In this document: piece after piece, positions 28,809 to 36,430 of the stretch
Layout of the letters: every line of letters starts with the position of its first letter
How positions within the stretch are numbered: the first letter of the stretch is position 1
Assembly (NCBI RefSeq): GCF_000771745.2
Contig: NZ_JPSL02000040.1
Location: forward strand, 456,001-520,000
Origin: Thermus filiformis
GTDB taxonomy: Bacteria; Deinococcota; Deinococci; Deinococcales; Thermaceae
Reading direction: 5' to 3'
DNA length: 64,000 bases
Program-made: the position numbers and the translations under genes
Notes under the pieces: model-generated
Databases searched by the model: none
The model's input: only the letters and a program-made list of their open reading frames with translations
Told to the model about the DNA's origin: nothing

Positions 28809-31739
28809 CTAGGGCCAGGTGACGCAGTAGGGTTTGAGGAGGGCGTGCTGGCCGCCCCCGTAGCGGGAAAGCATCGCCTCCTGCACCCCCGGCTCCGGCC
28901 AGAGGTAGTCCACCACCAAGGGGGCGTCCTCGTTCTGGGCCCCGCCCAGGTTCCAGGGCCCCGCCTCCTTGCCCACGGGGCGGAAGTGGTCCGGCCCGTA
29001 CCCGTCCTGGCTCCCCACCAGGACGTAGAAGCAGACCCGCTGGCCCTTCTCGGGGTTGAAGAGCTTCTTGTCCAGCTGGAGGATGACCGCCTTGTCCGCC
29101 GGGCTGGAGGAGACCACCAGACCACCTACGGTGTCCCGCCCGTCCGGGAAGCCCACCCTCTGGCCGTACTGGGGCCAGCCCGCCGCCTTCAGGAAGAGGT
29201 CCCAGGGGTGCTCCGGGTCAAAGACCACCTTGGCCCCGGGGGCGAAGGGGCTGGTCCCTCCCCCCTCCTGGTAGTCCAGGTAGACGTTGATGAGCTGGTG
29301 GCTGAACCCCGCCGGGGCCCCCCAGGGGTTGGTCATCTCCTTGAAGGTGAAGACGAAGGTCCAGGTGGCCCCCGCGTCCAAAACGCGCATCTCCAGGAGG
29401 TCAAACAGGCCCCGGTGCGGGGCGAAGGCGGCGTCCAGGGGGTAGGTGTAGGTCCCGGGGCCGTGGTCGTCCCCCTCCGGGTCGGTAATGCGCAGGACCT
29501 CCCGGCCCGAGAGGCGCTGGGGCAGGCTCAGGGCCAGGGGGTTCTGGTTGGGAGCGGCGTCCAGGACCCGGCCGTCCGGGCCGTTCAGGACCACGGCCAG
29601 GCTCAGGGTATCCCCCGCCTCCACGCCCAAGGTGGTGTAGGGGATGCGGAGCTCCACCACCTCGTCCACGAAGGCCCGGCGGCCCGCCAGGTCCCGGGGG
29701 GAGCTGGCCAGGACCCACTCCCCGCCCTCGTAGGCGTACCGGACGAGAACGGCCTGGCCGTCCTCCACCCGGTCAAAGTCCAGGCTAACCCGCTGCTGGA
29801 GGGGAAAGCCCAAGGAGAAGTCCCCGCCCAGGGGGAAGGCGGCCCCTCCCGAGGCCCCCTTGCGGGTGGCGTAGACGTGGAGCTGGTACCCCTGGCCCAC
29901 CAAGGCGCGGGCGGGGGTACCGTCCTTCAGGTCCACCCGCAGGTAGACGTTCTGCTCGTCAAACCCCAGGTAGACCCCCTGGATGAGGTCGCTCTGGGTC
30001 TGCATCGTCCCCGCCTCGAGGTCCGGCAGGTACCCCGCCCCCCGCCACTCCTCCGCCGTCGTAACCCGCCCGTCCAGGACCGGCTGGACCCGGCCCGGGC
30101 TCGAGGCGGGCTGTACGGGCGGGCGGACGGCGATGAACAGCTCCTCGGGGGGCTTCTCGCCCAAGGTGGTGTAGACGGCCCGCAAGAGGGCCCGGAAGGC
30201 CTCGTCAAAGGGCGGGTTGTTGGGGAAGCCGGTGTCCTGGCCGTACCACCAGAACCAGTCCGAGGCCTCGGCGGCGTAGATCAGGCCCATGGCCTTCTCC
30301 GCCACCTGGGGGTCGCCGCCCTCCTTCCGGTACTGCTCCACCTTCTGGCGGGCCCGGCTCAGCCGGTCCCAGGCCTCGTTCTCCTCGGGCTCCCCGGCCC
30401 ACATGGCGAAGTCCCCCGCCCAGCCGCCGGTGGCGAGCCGGGGAATGGGGGTGGAGGGAAGGCCGAGGAGGTCCTTGAAGAGGACGGTCTGGAGGGTGCC
30501 CTTCCGCTGCTCCTCGGTAAGCCGCCGGTACAGGAGGCGGCGGAAGGTGTTGCCGTTCTCGGGGTAGTTCTCCCAGGCGTTCTCCCCGTCCAGGGCAATG
30601 GTCAAGACGGCCTCGGGGTTCTCCCGGATGACCGCCTCCCGGATCTTGAGCAGGCTGGAGATGAAGTCCTCCACCGCCCGCTCCGCGCTCATCTGGCTGT
30701 AGGCGAAGCCGATGCGGTCAGAGAGGTCCCGGTGGCGGAAGAAGAGGTGGACGCGGGCCCCGTCCTTCTCCACGTGGTAGAGCCGGGTGAGGGCCTGGGG
30801 GGTGGTGGGGAAGCCGGAGCGGCCCAGGATGGCCTCGTCGGTGACCAGGAACCGCACCCCCTTCTGGGCGTACAGCTCCGCCGCCTTCTGGCTCACCGCC
30901 CCCTCCGGGGGCCAGACCCCCACGGGCGAGAACCCGAAGACCTCCCGGAAGTACCGAAGCCCCGCCTCCACTTGCCAGGCCGCGTCCTCGGGCCAGGCGA
31001 TGGGCTCGGCGGGGGGCTTGAGGGCCGGGTTGGACTCCCGGACCGCCTCCTTGTCCAGGAGGATGGGCAGGATGGGGTGGTAGTAGGGGGTGGTGACGAG
31101 GTCAATCTGGCCCCGCTGGTAAAGCTCCTGGTGCAGGGGGAGGATGCGGGCCATGAGCTCCAGGTGCTTCTTGAGGACGTAGTCCAGGTCCTCCTGGGTA
31201 AAGCCCTGGTCCTTCCGGTAGAGGGCCTCGAGGCGGGGGTCCTGGCGGATGTAGTCCACGTTGATCCAGTAGAGGTTCCACAGCACCCGCAGGTCCTGAA
31301 GCTCCTGGTCGGTGAACTCCTCCTTCCGGTCCCGCTTGGCCCGGAGGGCCTTGTACCGGGGGCTCCCTTCTATGAAGCGGGGGTTTATGTCAAAGAAGCG
31401 CTCGCGGACGAAGGCCCGCTCCTCGGGCGTGAGGCTGGAGATGGGCTTTTCCGATACGCGCCAGTACGCGTCCTTGGCCCGGCCGGCCAGGTAGTCCCCG
31501 ATCTGCTTCAGGAGGGTGGAGGTGTAGTCAAAGGTGACCCGGATCTCCGGGAACTCCTTCAGCACCTCGGCCATCCAGGGGTAGTCGTTCACCCCGTGCA
31601 TCCGCACCCAGGGCCCCTCGTACACCCCGGTGAGGGGGTTCTCGTAGGGGGGCTGGTGCTGGTGCCAGAGGATGGCCACCTTCAGGGGCTGGGCCAGGCC
31701 AAAGGCCAGGAGGGACGCGAGGGCCAGAAGCTTCTTCAT
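28809..31739 (-). CDS. Secreted GH57 family glycoside hydrolase (glucoamylase/amylopullulanase-like)
   Basis: A 976-residue exported enzyme. The signal peptide (residues 1-16) ends ...FGLAQ. The GH57 barrel begins LKVAILWHQHQPPYENPL (motif 1). Glu279 in GVWPPEGAVS is the expected nucleophile and Asp301 in VTDEAIL the acid/base. Residues about 580-760 and 770-976 are beta-rich accessory domains (a CBM9/DOMON-like region and a glucodextranase-C-like region). Family activity is on alpha-glucans, so starch or pullulan breakdown is likely. ATG has TAGGAGG upstream. The stretch 30331-30429 is duplicated at 16206. Confidence 0.87.
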   Translation of the reverse strand: MKKLLALASLLAFGLAQPLKVAILWHQHQPPYENPLTGVYEGPWVRMHGVNDYPWMAEVLKEFPEIRVTFDYTSTLLKQIGDYLAGRAKDAYWRVSEKPISSLTPEERAFVRERFFDINPRFIEGSPRYKALRAKRDRKEEFTDQELQDLRVLWNLYWINVDYIRQDPRLEALYRKDQGFTQEDLDYVLKKHLELMARILPLHQELYQRGQIDLVTTPYYHPILPILLDKEAVRESNPALKPPAEPIAWPEDAAWQVEAGLRYFREVFGFSPVGVWPPEGAVSQKAAELYAQKGVRFLVTDEAILGRSGFPTTPQALTRLYHVEKDGARVHLFFRHRDLSDRIGFAYSQMSAERAVEDFISSLLKIREAVIRENPEAVLTIALDGENAWENYPENGNTFRRLLYRRLTEEQRKGTLQTVLFKDLLGLPSTPIPRLATGGWAGDFAMWAGEPEENEAWDRLSRARQKVEQYRKEGGDPQVAEKAMGLIYAAEASDWFWWYGQDTGFPNNPPFDEAFRALLRAVYTTLGEKPPEELFIAVRPPVQPASSPGRVQPVLDGRVTTAEEWRGAGYLPDLEAGTMQTQSDLIQGVYLGFDEQNVYLRVDLKDGTPARALVGQGYQLHVYATRKGASGGAAFPLGGDFSLGFPLQQRVSLDFDRVEDGQAVLVRYAYEGGEWVLASSPRDLAGRRAFVDEVVELRIPYTTLGVEAGDTLSLAVVLNGPDGRVLDAAPNQNPLALSLPQRLSGREVLRITDPEGDDHGPGTYTYPLDAAFAPHRGLFDLLEMRVLDAGATWTFVFTFKEMTNPWGAPAGFSHQLINVYLDYQEGGGTSPFAPGAKVVFDPEHPWDLFLKAAGWPQYGQRVGFPDGRDTVGGLVVSSSPADKAVILQLDKKLFNPEKGQRVCFYVLVGSQDGYGPDHFRPVGKEAGPWNLGGAQNEDAPLVVDYLWPEPGVQEAMLSRYGGGQHALLKPYCVTWP

Positions 31740-31789
31740 GCCCGCCTCCTATGGAAGAGGTTCCACACCCGCTAGCTTACTCCCTCCCC

Positions 31790-31795
31790 TAGACT
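31790..31795 (+). promoter_or_regulatory. -10 box of the old yellow enzyme gene
   Basis: TAGACT, 7 nt before ATG 31803. The same hexamer precedes several leaderless genes in this window. No clear -35 is visible. Confidence 0.5.
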
Positions 31796-31802
31796 GGTGT
31801 CC

Positions 31803-32894
31803 ATGAGCCTCCTCTTTTCCCCCCTACGGCTTCACGGCCTGGAGCTGAAGAACCGCCTGGCCATGTCCCCCATGTGCCAGTACTCGGCCACGGAGGACGG
31901 GCGGGTCACGGACTGGCACCTCCTCCACTACCCCACCCGGGCCCTGGGGGGCGTGGGGCTGGTGCTGGTGGAGGCCACCGCCGTCCTCCCCGAGGGCAGG
32001 ATCAGCCCCTTTGACCTGGGCCTCTGGTCCGAGGAGCACCTTCCGGGCTTTAAGGAGCTCGCCCGGCGCATCCGGGAGGCGGGGGCGGTGCCGGGGATCC
32101 AGCTCGCCCACGCCGGGCGCAAGGCGGGGACGGCAAGGCCCTGGGAGGGGGGAAGGCCCTTGGGCTGGAAGGTGGTGGGGCCAAGCCCCATCCCCTTCGC
32201 CGAGGGCTACCCCGTGCCCGAGCCTTTGGACGAGGCGGGGATGGCGAGGGTCCTGGAGGCCTTCGTACAGGCGGCGAGGTGGGCCCTCGAGGCCGGCTTC
32301 CAGGCGGTGGAGCTCCACATGGCCCACGGCTACCTCCTCTCCTCCTTCCTCTCCCCCCTTTCCAACCGGCGGGAGGACGCCTACGGGGGAAGCCGGGAGA
32401 ACCGCATGCGCTTTCCCCTCGAGGTGGCCCGGGCGGTGCGGGCGGCCTGGCCTCCGGAGCTTCCCCTCTTTGTCCGGGTCTCGGCCACCGACTGGGCGGA
32501 AGGGGGCTGGGGCCTGGAGGACACCCTGGCCTTCACGCGGGAGCTAAAGGCCCTCGGGGTGGACCTTTTGGACTGCTCCTCCGGCGGGGTGGTGCCCGGA
32601 GTAAAGGTCCCCGTGGCCCCGGGCTTCCAGGTGCCCTTCGCCGACGCCGTGCGCAAGCGGGTGGGGATGCCTACGGGGGCGGTGGGCCTCCTCACCTCCC
32701 CCGAGCAGATGGAGACCCTCCTTCAGGCGGGAAGCGCCGACCTCGTCCTCCTGGGCCGGCTCCTCCTCCGGGACCCCTACTTCCCCTTGAGGGCCGCCAA
32801 GGCCCTGGGGGTGGCTCTGGAGGTGCCCCCCAGTACGCGCGGGGCTTTTGATGCCACCCCATCCTGGCTTGCGCCAGGATGGGGGCCCCGGTAA
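31803..32894 (+). CDS. Old yellow enzyme, YqjM-like NADPH dehydrogenase (thermophilic-like ene-reductase)
   Basis: An FMN-dependent ene-reductase of the thermophilic-like OYE class, close to the Thermus scotoductus chromate reductase and Bacillus YqjM. Evidence: MSPMCQYSA (the flavin-proximal Cys), [30 protein letters not shown] and [13 protein letters not shown]. About 350 residues match the family; the last 14 ([13 protein letters not shown]) are translated from a palindromic unit and replace the usual short tail. ATG 31803 is preferred over GTG 31797, which lies next to the -10 box. Confidence 0.92.
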   Translation: MSLLFSPLRLHGLELKNRLAMSPMCQYSATEDGRVTDWHLLHYPTRALGGVGLVLVEATAVLPEGRISPFDLGLWSEEHLPGFKELARRIREAGAVPGIQLAHAGRKAGTARPWEGGRPLGWKVVGPSPIPFAEGYPVPEPLDEAGMARVLEAFVQAARWALEAGFQAVELHMAHGYLLSSFLSPLSNRREDAYGGSRENRMRFPLEVARAVRAAWPPELPLFVRVSATDWAEGGWGLEDTLAFTRELKALGVDLLDCSSGGVVPGVKVPVAPGFQVPFADAVRKRVGMPTGAVGLLTSPEQMETLLQAGSADLVLLGRLLLRDPYFPLRAAKALGVALEVPPSTRGAFDATPSWLAPGWGPR

Positions 32895-33032
32895 ACCACC
32901 CCAGCTTGGCTTCCGCCAAGCTGGGGGCCCCGGTAAACCACCCCGTCCCAGCTTGCGCTGGGACGGGGGCCCCGGTAAAGCCCTTTCCAAGCCTTCTGGC
33001 GGAGCCGCGCACGCGAAGGAAACAGCAGAATA
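32852..33032. repeat. Composite repeat: three palindromic units plus conserved 70-bp module
   Basis: Forward units with ATCCTGGC, AGCTTGGC and GTCCCAGC stems are followed, after GGTAAAGCCCTTTCCAAGCC, by the module, ending near 33032. Read on the minus strand the module runs TTTCCTTCGCG, TGCGCGGCTCCGCCAGAAGG, CTTGGAAAGGGCTTTACC and then the units. It closely matches the copies at 43463 and 51187. The first unit supplies the 3' end of the old yellow enzyme gene; the far end abuts the wHTH gene. Confidence 0.85.
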
Positions 33033-33035
33033 TGA

Positions 33036-33329
33036 TCAGGCCCCGAGGAGCCGCAGGAGGGCCTGGCGGTGGGCCTCGTAGGCCGCCCGGCCCTTTGGGG
33101 TGAGGCGGACCCAGGTCCTAGGCCGCCTCCCCTGGTAGCCCTTGCGCACCTCCACGTACCCCGCCTCCTCGAGCCTCCTTAGGTGGCTGGAGAGGTTCCC
33201 CTCGCTCAGGCCGAGGACGCCTTGGAGCCAGCCGAACTCCGCCTCGGCCCCCTCCCCGAGCCCGGCCAGGAGGGCCACCAGGCGGAGCCGGGTCTCCTGG
33301 TGGATCAGCGGGTCCAGCGCCGGGTCCAT
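33036..33329 (-). CDS. Winged-helix transcriptional regulator (HTH_34 type)
   Basis: A 97-residue DNA-binding protein. The recognition helix is in LGLSEGNLSSHLRRLEEAGY and the wing in VRKGYQGRRPRTWVRLTPKG, typical of the PF13601 group. Such regulators usually control the membrane protein gene next to them. It overlaps that gene by 25 bp and is the last gene of a three-gene operon starting at 34275, which has a candidate operator upstream. Confidence 0.88.
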   Translation of the reverse strand: MDPALDPLIHQETRLRLVALLAGLGEGAEAEFGWLQGVLGLSEGNLSSHLRRLEEAGYVEVRKGYQGRRPRTWVRLTPKGRAAYEAHRQALLRLLGA

Positions 33330-33853
33330 ACCCCTCCTAGGACCAGGGCCAGAAGGCCCAGGAGGGCCATGCCCTCATGGAAAAGCCCCGGGAAGAGGCG
33401 GAAAAGCAGGAGGTCCAGGGCGAAGAGGCCGAGCCCGCCCCACACGAACTCCCCAAGTCGCCAGAGCACGCCCGTGTAGGCGTACCCGAAGGCCACGAGG
33501 CTTATCAGGAAGCTCTCTCCCCGGAGGTCCAAGGGCGGCAGGAGGGGAAGCCAGTGCAGAAGGCCGAAGAGGACAAGGAGGCCCCAGAGGGCAAAGGTCT
33601 TCCGCCCCGCCTCCGAGCGGACCCGGCCCGCCTGCCGCAAGCCCAGGTGGAAGCTGAGGAGGGTCCCCAGGGGCCCCGCCAACAGCCAGAACCTCCCCCC
33701 AAGCCCCGGGTCCAGGGCCAAAAGGAGGCTCCCCGCCGCCCAAAGCCCGCCCCAGAGGACCAGAAGCCACCCGCCCAGGAGGGCGACCCGGAGCCGGGCC
33801 TCCCGCTCCGCCTCCTGGGCCTGGCGCAGGAGCTTCTCCGCCTCTTCCCTCAT
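33305..33853 (-). CDS. Multi-pass membrane protein, unknown function
   Basis: A 182-residue protein with a charged N-terminal helix (REEAEKLLRQAQEAEREARL) and about five membrane helices. No known motif was found. ATG 33853 overlaps the stop of the upstream secreted-protein gene, and its end overlaps the wHTH regulator. This pairing of wHTH and small membrane protein is frequent in bacteria, so it is likely a target of the regulator. Confidence 0.7.
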   Translation of the reverse strand: MREEAEKLLRQAQEAEREARLRVALLGGWLLVLWGGLWAAGSLLLALDPGLGGRFWLLAGPLGTLLSFHLGLRQAGRVRSEAGRKTFALWGLLVLFGLLHWLPLLPPLDLRGESFLISLVAFGYAYTGVLWRLGEFVWGGLGLFALDLLLFRLFPGLFHEGMALLGLLALVLGGVWTRRWTR

Positions 33854-34275
33854 GGCCTACCCCCTCCCAGGAGGACCCGCAGGTACACCCCGCTTCCCGG
33901 AAAGCCCAAGGCGTGGGTGTACCCCAGGCCCAGCCCCAGGAAAAAGCCGGGCTCGCCGAAAAAGTAAAAACCCCGCGCCCCCAGGTCCAGGGCGAAGCCC
34001 CCCTGCCCCCCGCGCTGCCCCCCGCCGAGGCCCAGGGTGGGAAGGAAGTAGACCCCCTCCCCGAGCCGCAGGAGAGGCCCCGTGAGGAAGAAGCCGCCCG
34101 AGCCCTCGGGCCCCCCGTACCCCTCGCCCCCGAGGGCCCAGGGGAGGCCCAGCTCCAGGGTGCCGAAGCTTCCCCCGCCGCCCTGGAGGCCGCCCCCGTA
34201 GCCCAGGAAGCCGTAGCCGAAGGAGCCCGCCAGGGCCACGCTCCAGAGGAACCCTAAAGCCAGAAGTCGCCGCAT
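33850..34275 (-). CDS. Secreted glycine-rich protein, unknown function
   Basis: A 141-residue protein with a signal peptide (MRRLLALGFLWSVALAGS). The mature chain is nearly 35% glycine with alternating aromatic residues (GFGYGFLGYGGG-type stretches), as in small beta-barrel or surface proteins. It has no cysteine. It heads the operon and is closest to the palindrome at 34293-34311. I recognise no family. Confidence 0.6.
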   Translation of the reverse strand: MRRLLALGFLWSVALAGSFGYGFLGYGGGLQGGGGSFGTLELGLPWALGGEGYGGPEGSGGFFLTGPLLRLGEGVYFLPTLGLGGGQRGGQGGFALDLGARGFYFFGEPGFFLGLGLGYTHALGFPGSGVYLRVLLGGGRP

Positions 34276-34292
34276 ATTTCACCTCTGCAAAT

Positions 34293-34311
34293 AACTTTGT
34301 ACCACAAAGTT
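34293..34311. promoter_or_regulatory. Candidate operator (AACTTTG-N5-CAAAGTT)
   Basis: A perfect 7-bp inverted repeat with spacer TACCA, in an A+T-rich stretch unlike the surrounding DNA. It ends 18 bp upstream of the first gene of the wHTH operon, in promoter range. A dimeric wHTH protein would fit its symmetry. Binding by the operon's own regulator is inferred. Confidence 0.6.
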
Positions 34312-34346
34312 AAGGGGAAGTCAAGAGGTCGCCGGTCAGGACCCTC

Positions 34347-34430
34347 CCCGCCTCCCCGCTTCACCGCCTCCCCGCTTCACCGCCTCATCGCTTCATCGCT
34401 TCACCGCTTCATGGCTTCACCGCTTCCTCC
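34347..34430. repeat. 8-bp repeat array (CGCTTCAC type)
   Basis: About ten degenerate copies of the octamer CGCTTCAC (variants CGCCTCCC, CGCTTCAT, GGCTTCAC) in one orientation. They end just before the TACACT -10 box (34436-34441) of the quinone reductase gene. The same octamer forms the array at 40464-40595. Confidence 0.8.
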
Positions 34431-34435
34431 TTTTG

Positions 34436-34441
34436 GTACAC
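34436..34441 (+). promoter_or_regulatory. -10 box of the quinone oxidoreductase gene
   Basis: TACACT, 7 nt before ATG 34449, giving a leaderless transcript. The upstream -35 region is inside the octamer array. Confidence 0.5.
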
Positions 34442-34448
34442 TCCAGCC

Positions 34449-35411
34449 ATGAAGGCCATCAGGGTGCACGCCTACGGGGGCCCCGAGGTCCTGCGCCTCG
34501 AGGACCTTCCCCTCCCCGAGCCGGGGCCGAACGAGGTGCGGGTCCGGGTGGAGTACGCGGGGGTGAACTACATTGACACCTACCGCCGCCGGGGGCTCTA
34601 CCCCGTCCCCCTGCCCTTCACCCTGGGGGAGGAGGGGGCGGGGGTGGTGGACAAGGTGGGGGAAGGGGTCTCGGCCTTCCGGCCGGGGGACCGGGTGGCC
34701 TGGTCCAACGTCCTGGGGGCCTACGCGGAGTACCAGGTGGTGCCCGCCTCCCGGCTCGTCCCGGTGCCGGAGGGGCTTTCCACCCGCCTGGCCGCCGCCC
34801 TCCTCCTCCAGGGGATGACCGCCCACTACCTGGTGGAGGCCACCTACCCCCTGAAGCCAAAGCAGGTGGCCGTGGTCCACGCGGGGGCGGGCGGGGTGGG
34901 CCAGCTCCTGATCCAGCTGGCCAAGGAACGGGGGGCCACGGTGGTGGCCACGGCCAGCACGGAGGAGAAGCGGGCCATCGCCCGGGCCCGGGGGGCGGAC
35001 TTCGCCTTAGGCTACGAGGGCTTCGCCCGGGTGGTGCGGGAGATCACGGACGGGGTGGGGGCGGACGTGGTCTACGACGGGGTCGGGCAGGCCACGTTTG
35101 AGGAGAGCCTGGACGCTTTGCGCCTCAGGGGGATGCTCGTCCTCTTCGGCCAGTCCTCCGGACCCGTTCCCCCCTTTGACCCCCAGGTCCTGAACCGCAA
35201 GGGAGGGCTGTTTCTGACCCGGCCCAGCCTCCACCACTACACGGCCTCGAGGGCGGAGCTACTCTTCCGCGCGGGCGAGGTCTTCCGCCGCGTCCTGGAG
35301 GGGCGGCTCGAGGTGCACGTGGGGGCCGAGTTTCCCCTGGCCGAGGCGGCCGAGGCCCACCGGCTCCTGGAGGGCCGGAAGACGGTGGGCAAGGTCCTTC
35401 TAAAGGTCTAG
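34449..35411 (+). CDS. NADPH:quinone oxidoreductase (zeta-crystallin family)
   Basis: A 320-residue zinc-free MDR family enzyme reducing quinones with NADPH. GroES-like N-terminal domain (residues 1-120; YAGVNYIDTYRRRGLYP, LGEEGAGVV) and a Rossmann domain with HAGAGGVGQLLIQLAK. The C-terminal VGKVLLKV is typical. A T. thermophilus homologue is structurally known. Its end overlaps the PfkB kinase on the other strand by 12 bp. Confidence 0.93.
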   Translation: MKAIRVHAYGGPEVLRLEDLPLPEPGPNEVRVRVEYAGVNYIDTYRRRGLYPVPLPFTLGEEGAGVVDKVGEGVSAFRPGDRVAWSNVLGAYAEYQVVPASRLVPVPEGLSTRLAAALLLQGMTAHYLVEATYPLKPKQVAVVHAGAGGVGQLLIQLAKERGATVVATASTEEKRAIARARGADFALGYEGFARVVREITDGVGADVVYDGVGQATFEESLDALRLRGMLVLFGQSSGPVPPFDPQVLNRKGGLFLTRPSLHHYTASRAELLFRAGEVFRRVLEGRLEVHVGAEFPLAEAAEAHRLLEGRKTVGKVLLKV

Positions 35412-36299
35412 CCACCGCCTTTTCCAGGCGGAAAACCCCTCCTCGGGAAGCCCCGCCCCCCGGACGGTGCAGGCCAGGGCGGAAAGCTCCACCGCCCCTT
35501 CCAAGGCCTCCTCCAGCCCCTCTCCCCGCCAGAAGGCCAGGTCCTTTTGAGCGCCCAGGCCCCTTTGGTGGAGGAGGAAGAGCAGGGCGGCGGTGAAGGT
35601 ATCCCCCGCCCCGATGGTGTCCACCACCTCCACCTTCCGGCCCGGGATGCGCACCTCCTTCGGGCCCCAGGCCACCGCCCCCTCCTCCCCCAGGGTGAGG
35701 ACCACCAGGGGGACACCCAAGGCGCGCACCCGGAAGGGGTCCTCGGGAAAGAGGAGGCGGGCGTCCTCCAAGGAGAGCTTCAGGAGGTGGACGAAGGGCA
35801 GGTAGGCCCGGAACCGGGCCCAGAAGGCCTCGTCCGGCTGGGCGCGCAGGTTGGGGTCCAGGCTCACCAGGCTCCCCGCCCGGTGGGCCGCCCGCAGGAG
35901 GGCCCAGACCCCTCCCTCCGTCCGGGGGTCAAAGGCGTAGAGGGAGCCGAAGTGGAACCAGGCGGGGCTTCCCAGCCGGTCCACCGGGGGGCGGAAGGGC
36001 TCAGTAAAGGGGCGGTGGAAGCTATAGCGGGCGTTTCCCCGCTCGTCGGGCTCCGCCAGGGCCAGGGGCATGGGGGCGGGGTGGGTCTGGAGGTGGGCCT
36101 CAAGCGGGGGAAGGGCGGCCCTGGCCCAGTCCGCCACCCAGTCCGACCCCACCTCGCCGAAAAAGACCACCTCCGCCCCCATCCGGGCCAGGACGGCGGC
36201 GGTGTTCAGGCTCGAGCCCCCCAGGGCCCCCCGCAAGAAAAGCCCCTCTCCCCCCTCCCGCACCAGGTCCACCAGGACCTCCCCCACCAGCGCGAACAT
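35400..36299 (-). CDS. PfkB family carbohydrate kinase
   Basis: A 299-residue ribokinase-like sugar kinase. The N-terminal motif GALGGSSLNTAAVLARMG and the ATP/anion-hole signature VDTIGAGDTFTAAL (with the catalytic Asp) are complete. It resembles fructokinases or KDG kinases, but the sugar is unknown. ATG 36297-36299 gives the standard start FALVGEVLVDLV; the frame is open 75 bp further but overlaps the AOR promoter. No sugar gene is adjacent. Confidence 0.88.
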   Translation of the reverse strand: MFALVGEVLVDLVREGGEGLFLRGALGGSSLNTAAVLARMGAEVVFFGEVGSDWVADWARAALPPLEAHLQTHPAPMPLALAEPDERGNARYSFHRPFTEPFRPPVDRLGSPAWFHFGSLYAFDPRTEGGVWALLRAAHRAGSLVSLDPNLRAQPDEAFWARFRAYLPFVHLLKLSLEDARLLFPEDPFRVRALGVPLVVLTLGEEGAVAWGPKEVRIPGRKVEVVDTIGAGDTFTAALLFLLHQRGLGAQKDLAFWRGEGLEEALEGAVELSALACTVRGAGLPEEGFSAWKRRWLDL

Positions 36300-36326
36300 G
36301 AACCCATTTAAACCGTGAGCCGCATC

Positions 36327-36355
36327 TTGCTCAAGGGGGCGGGGCGTGGTAGAAT
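36327..36355 (+). promoter_or_regulatory. Promoter of the aldehyde:ferredoxin oxidoreductase gene
   Basis: TTGCTC (36327-36332), a 17-bp spacer and TAGAAT (36350-36355) form a good sigma-A promoter. It leaves a leader of about 70 nt before ATG 36431 with an AGGAGG ribosome site, unlike the leaderless pattern around it. Confidence 0.7.
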
Positions 36356-36430
36356 CCCCCCCGAACACGGGCAAATCGCGCGGACTTCCCGGCGCCTTTG
36401 GTTTTCCCCTCGCCCGCGAAAGGAGGCGGC

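Noticed and set aside
32852-32980. Direct repeats of about 37-45 bp resembling a small CRISPR array
   Set aside because: Only three units, spacers of a few bp, internal stems that vary, no cas genes; they belong to the dispersed hairpin family.
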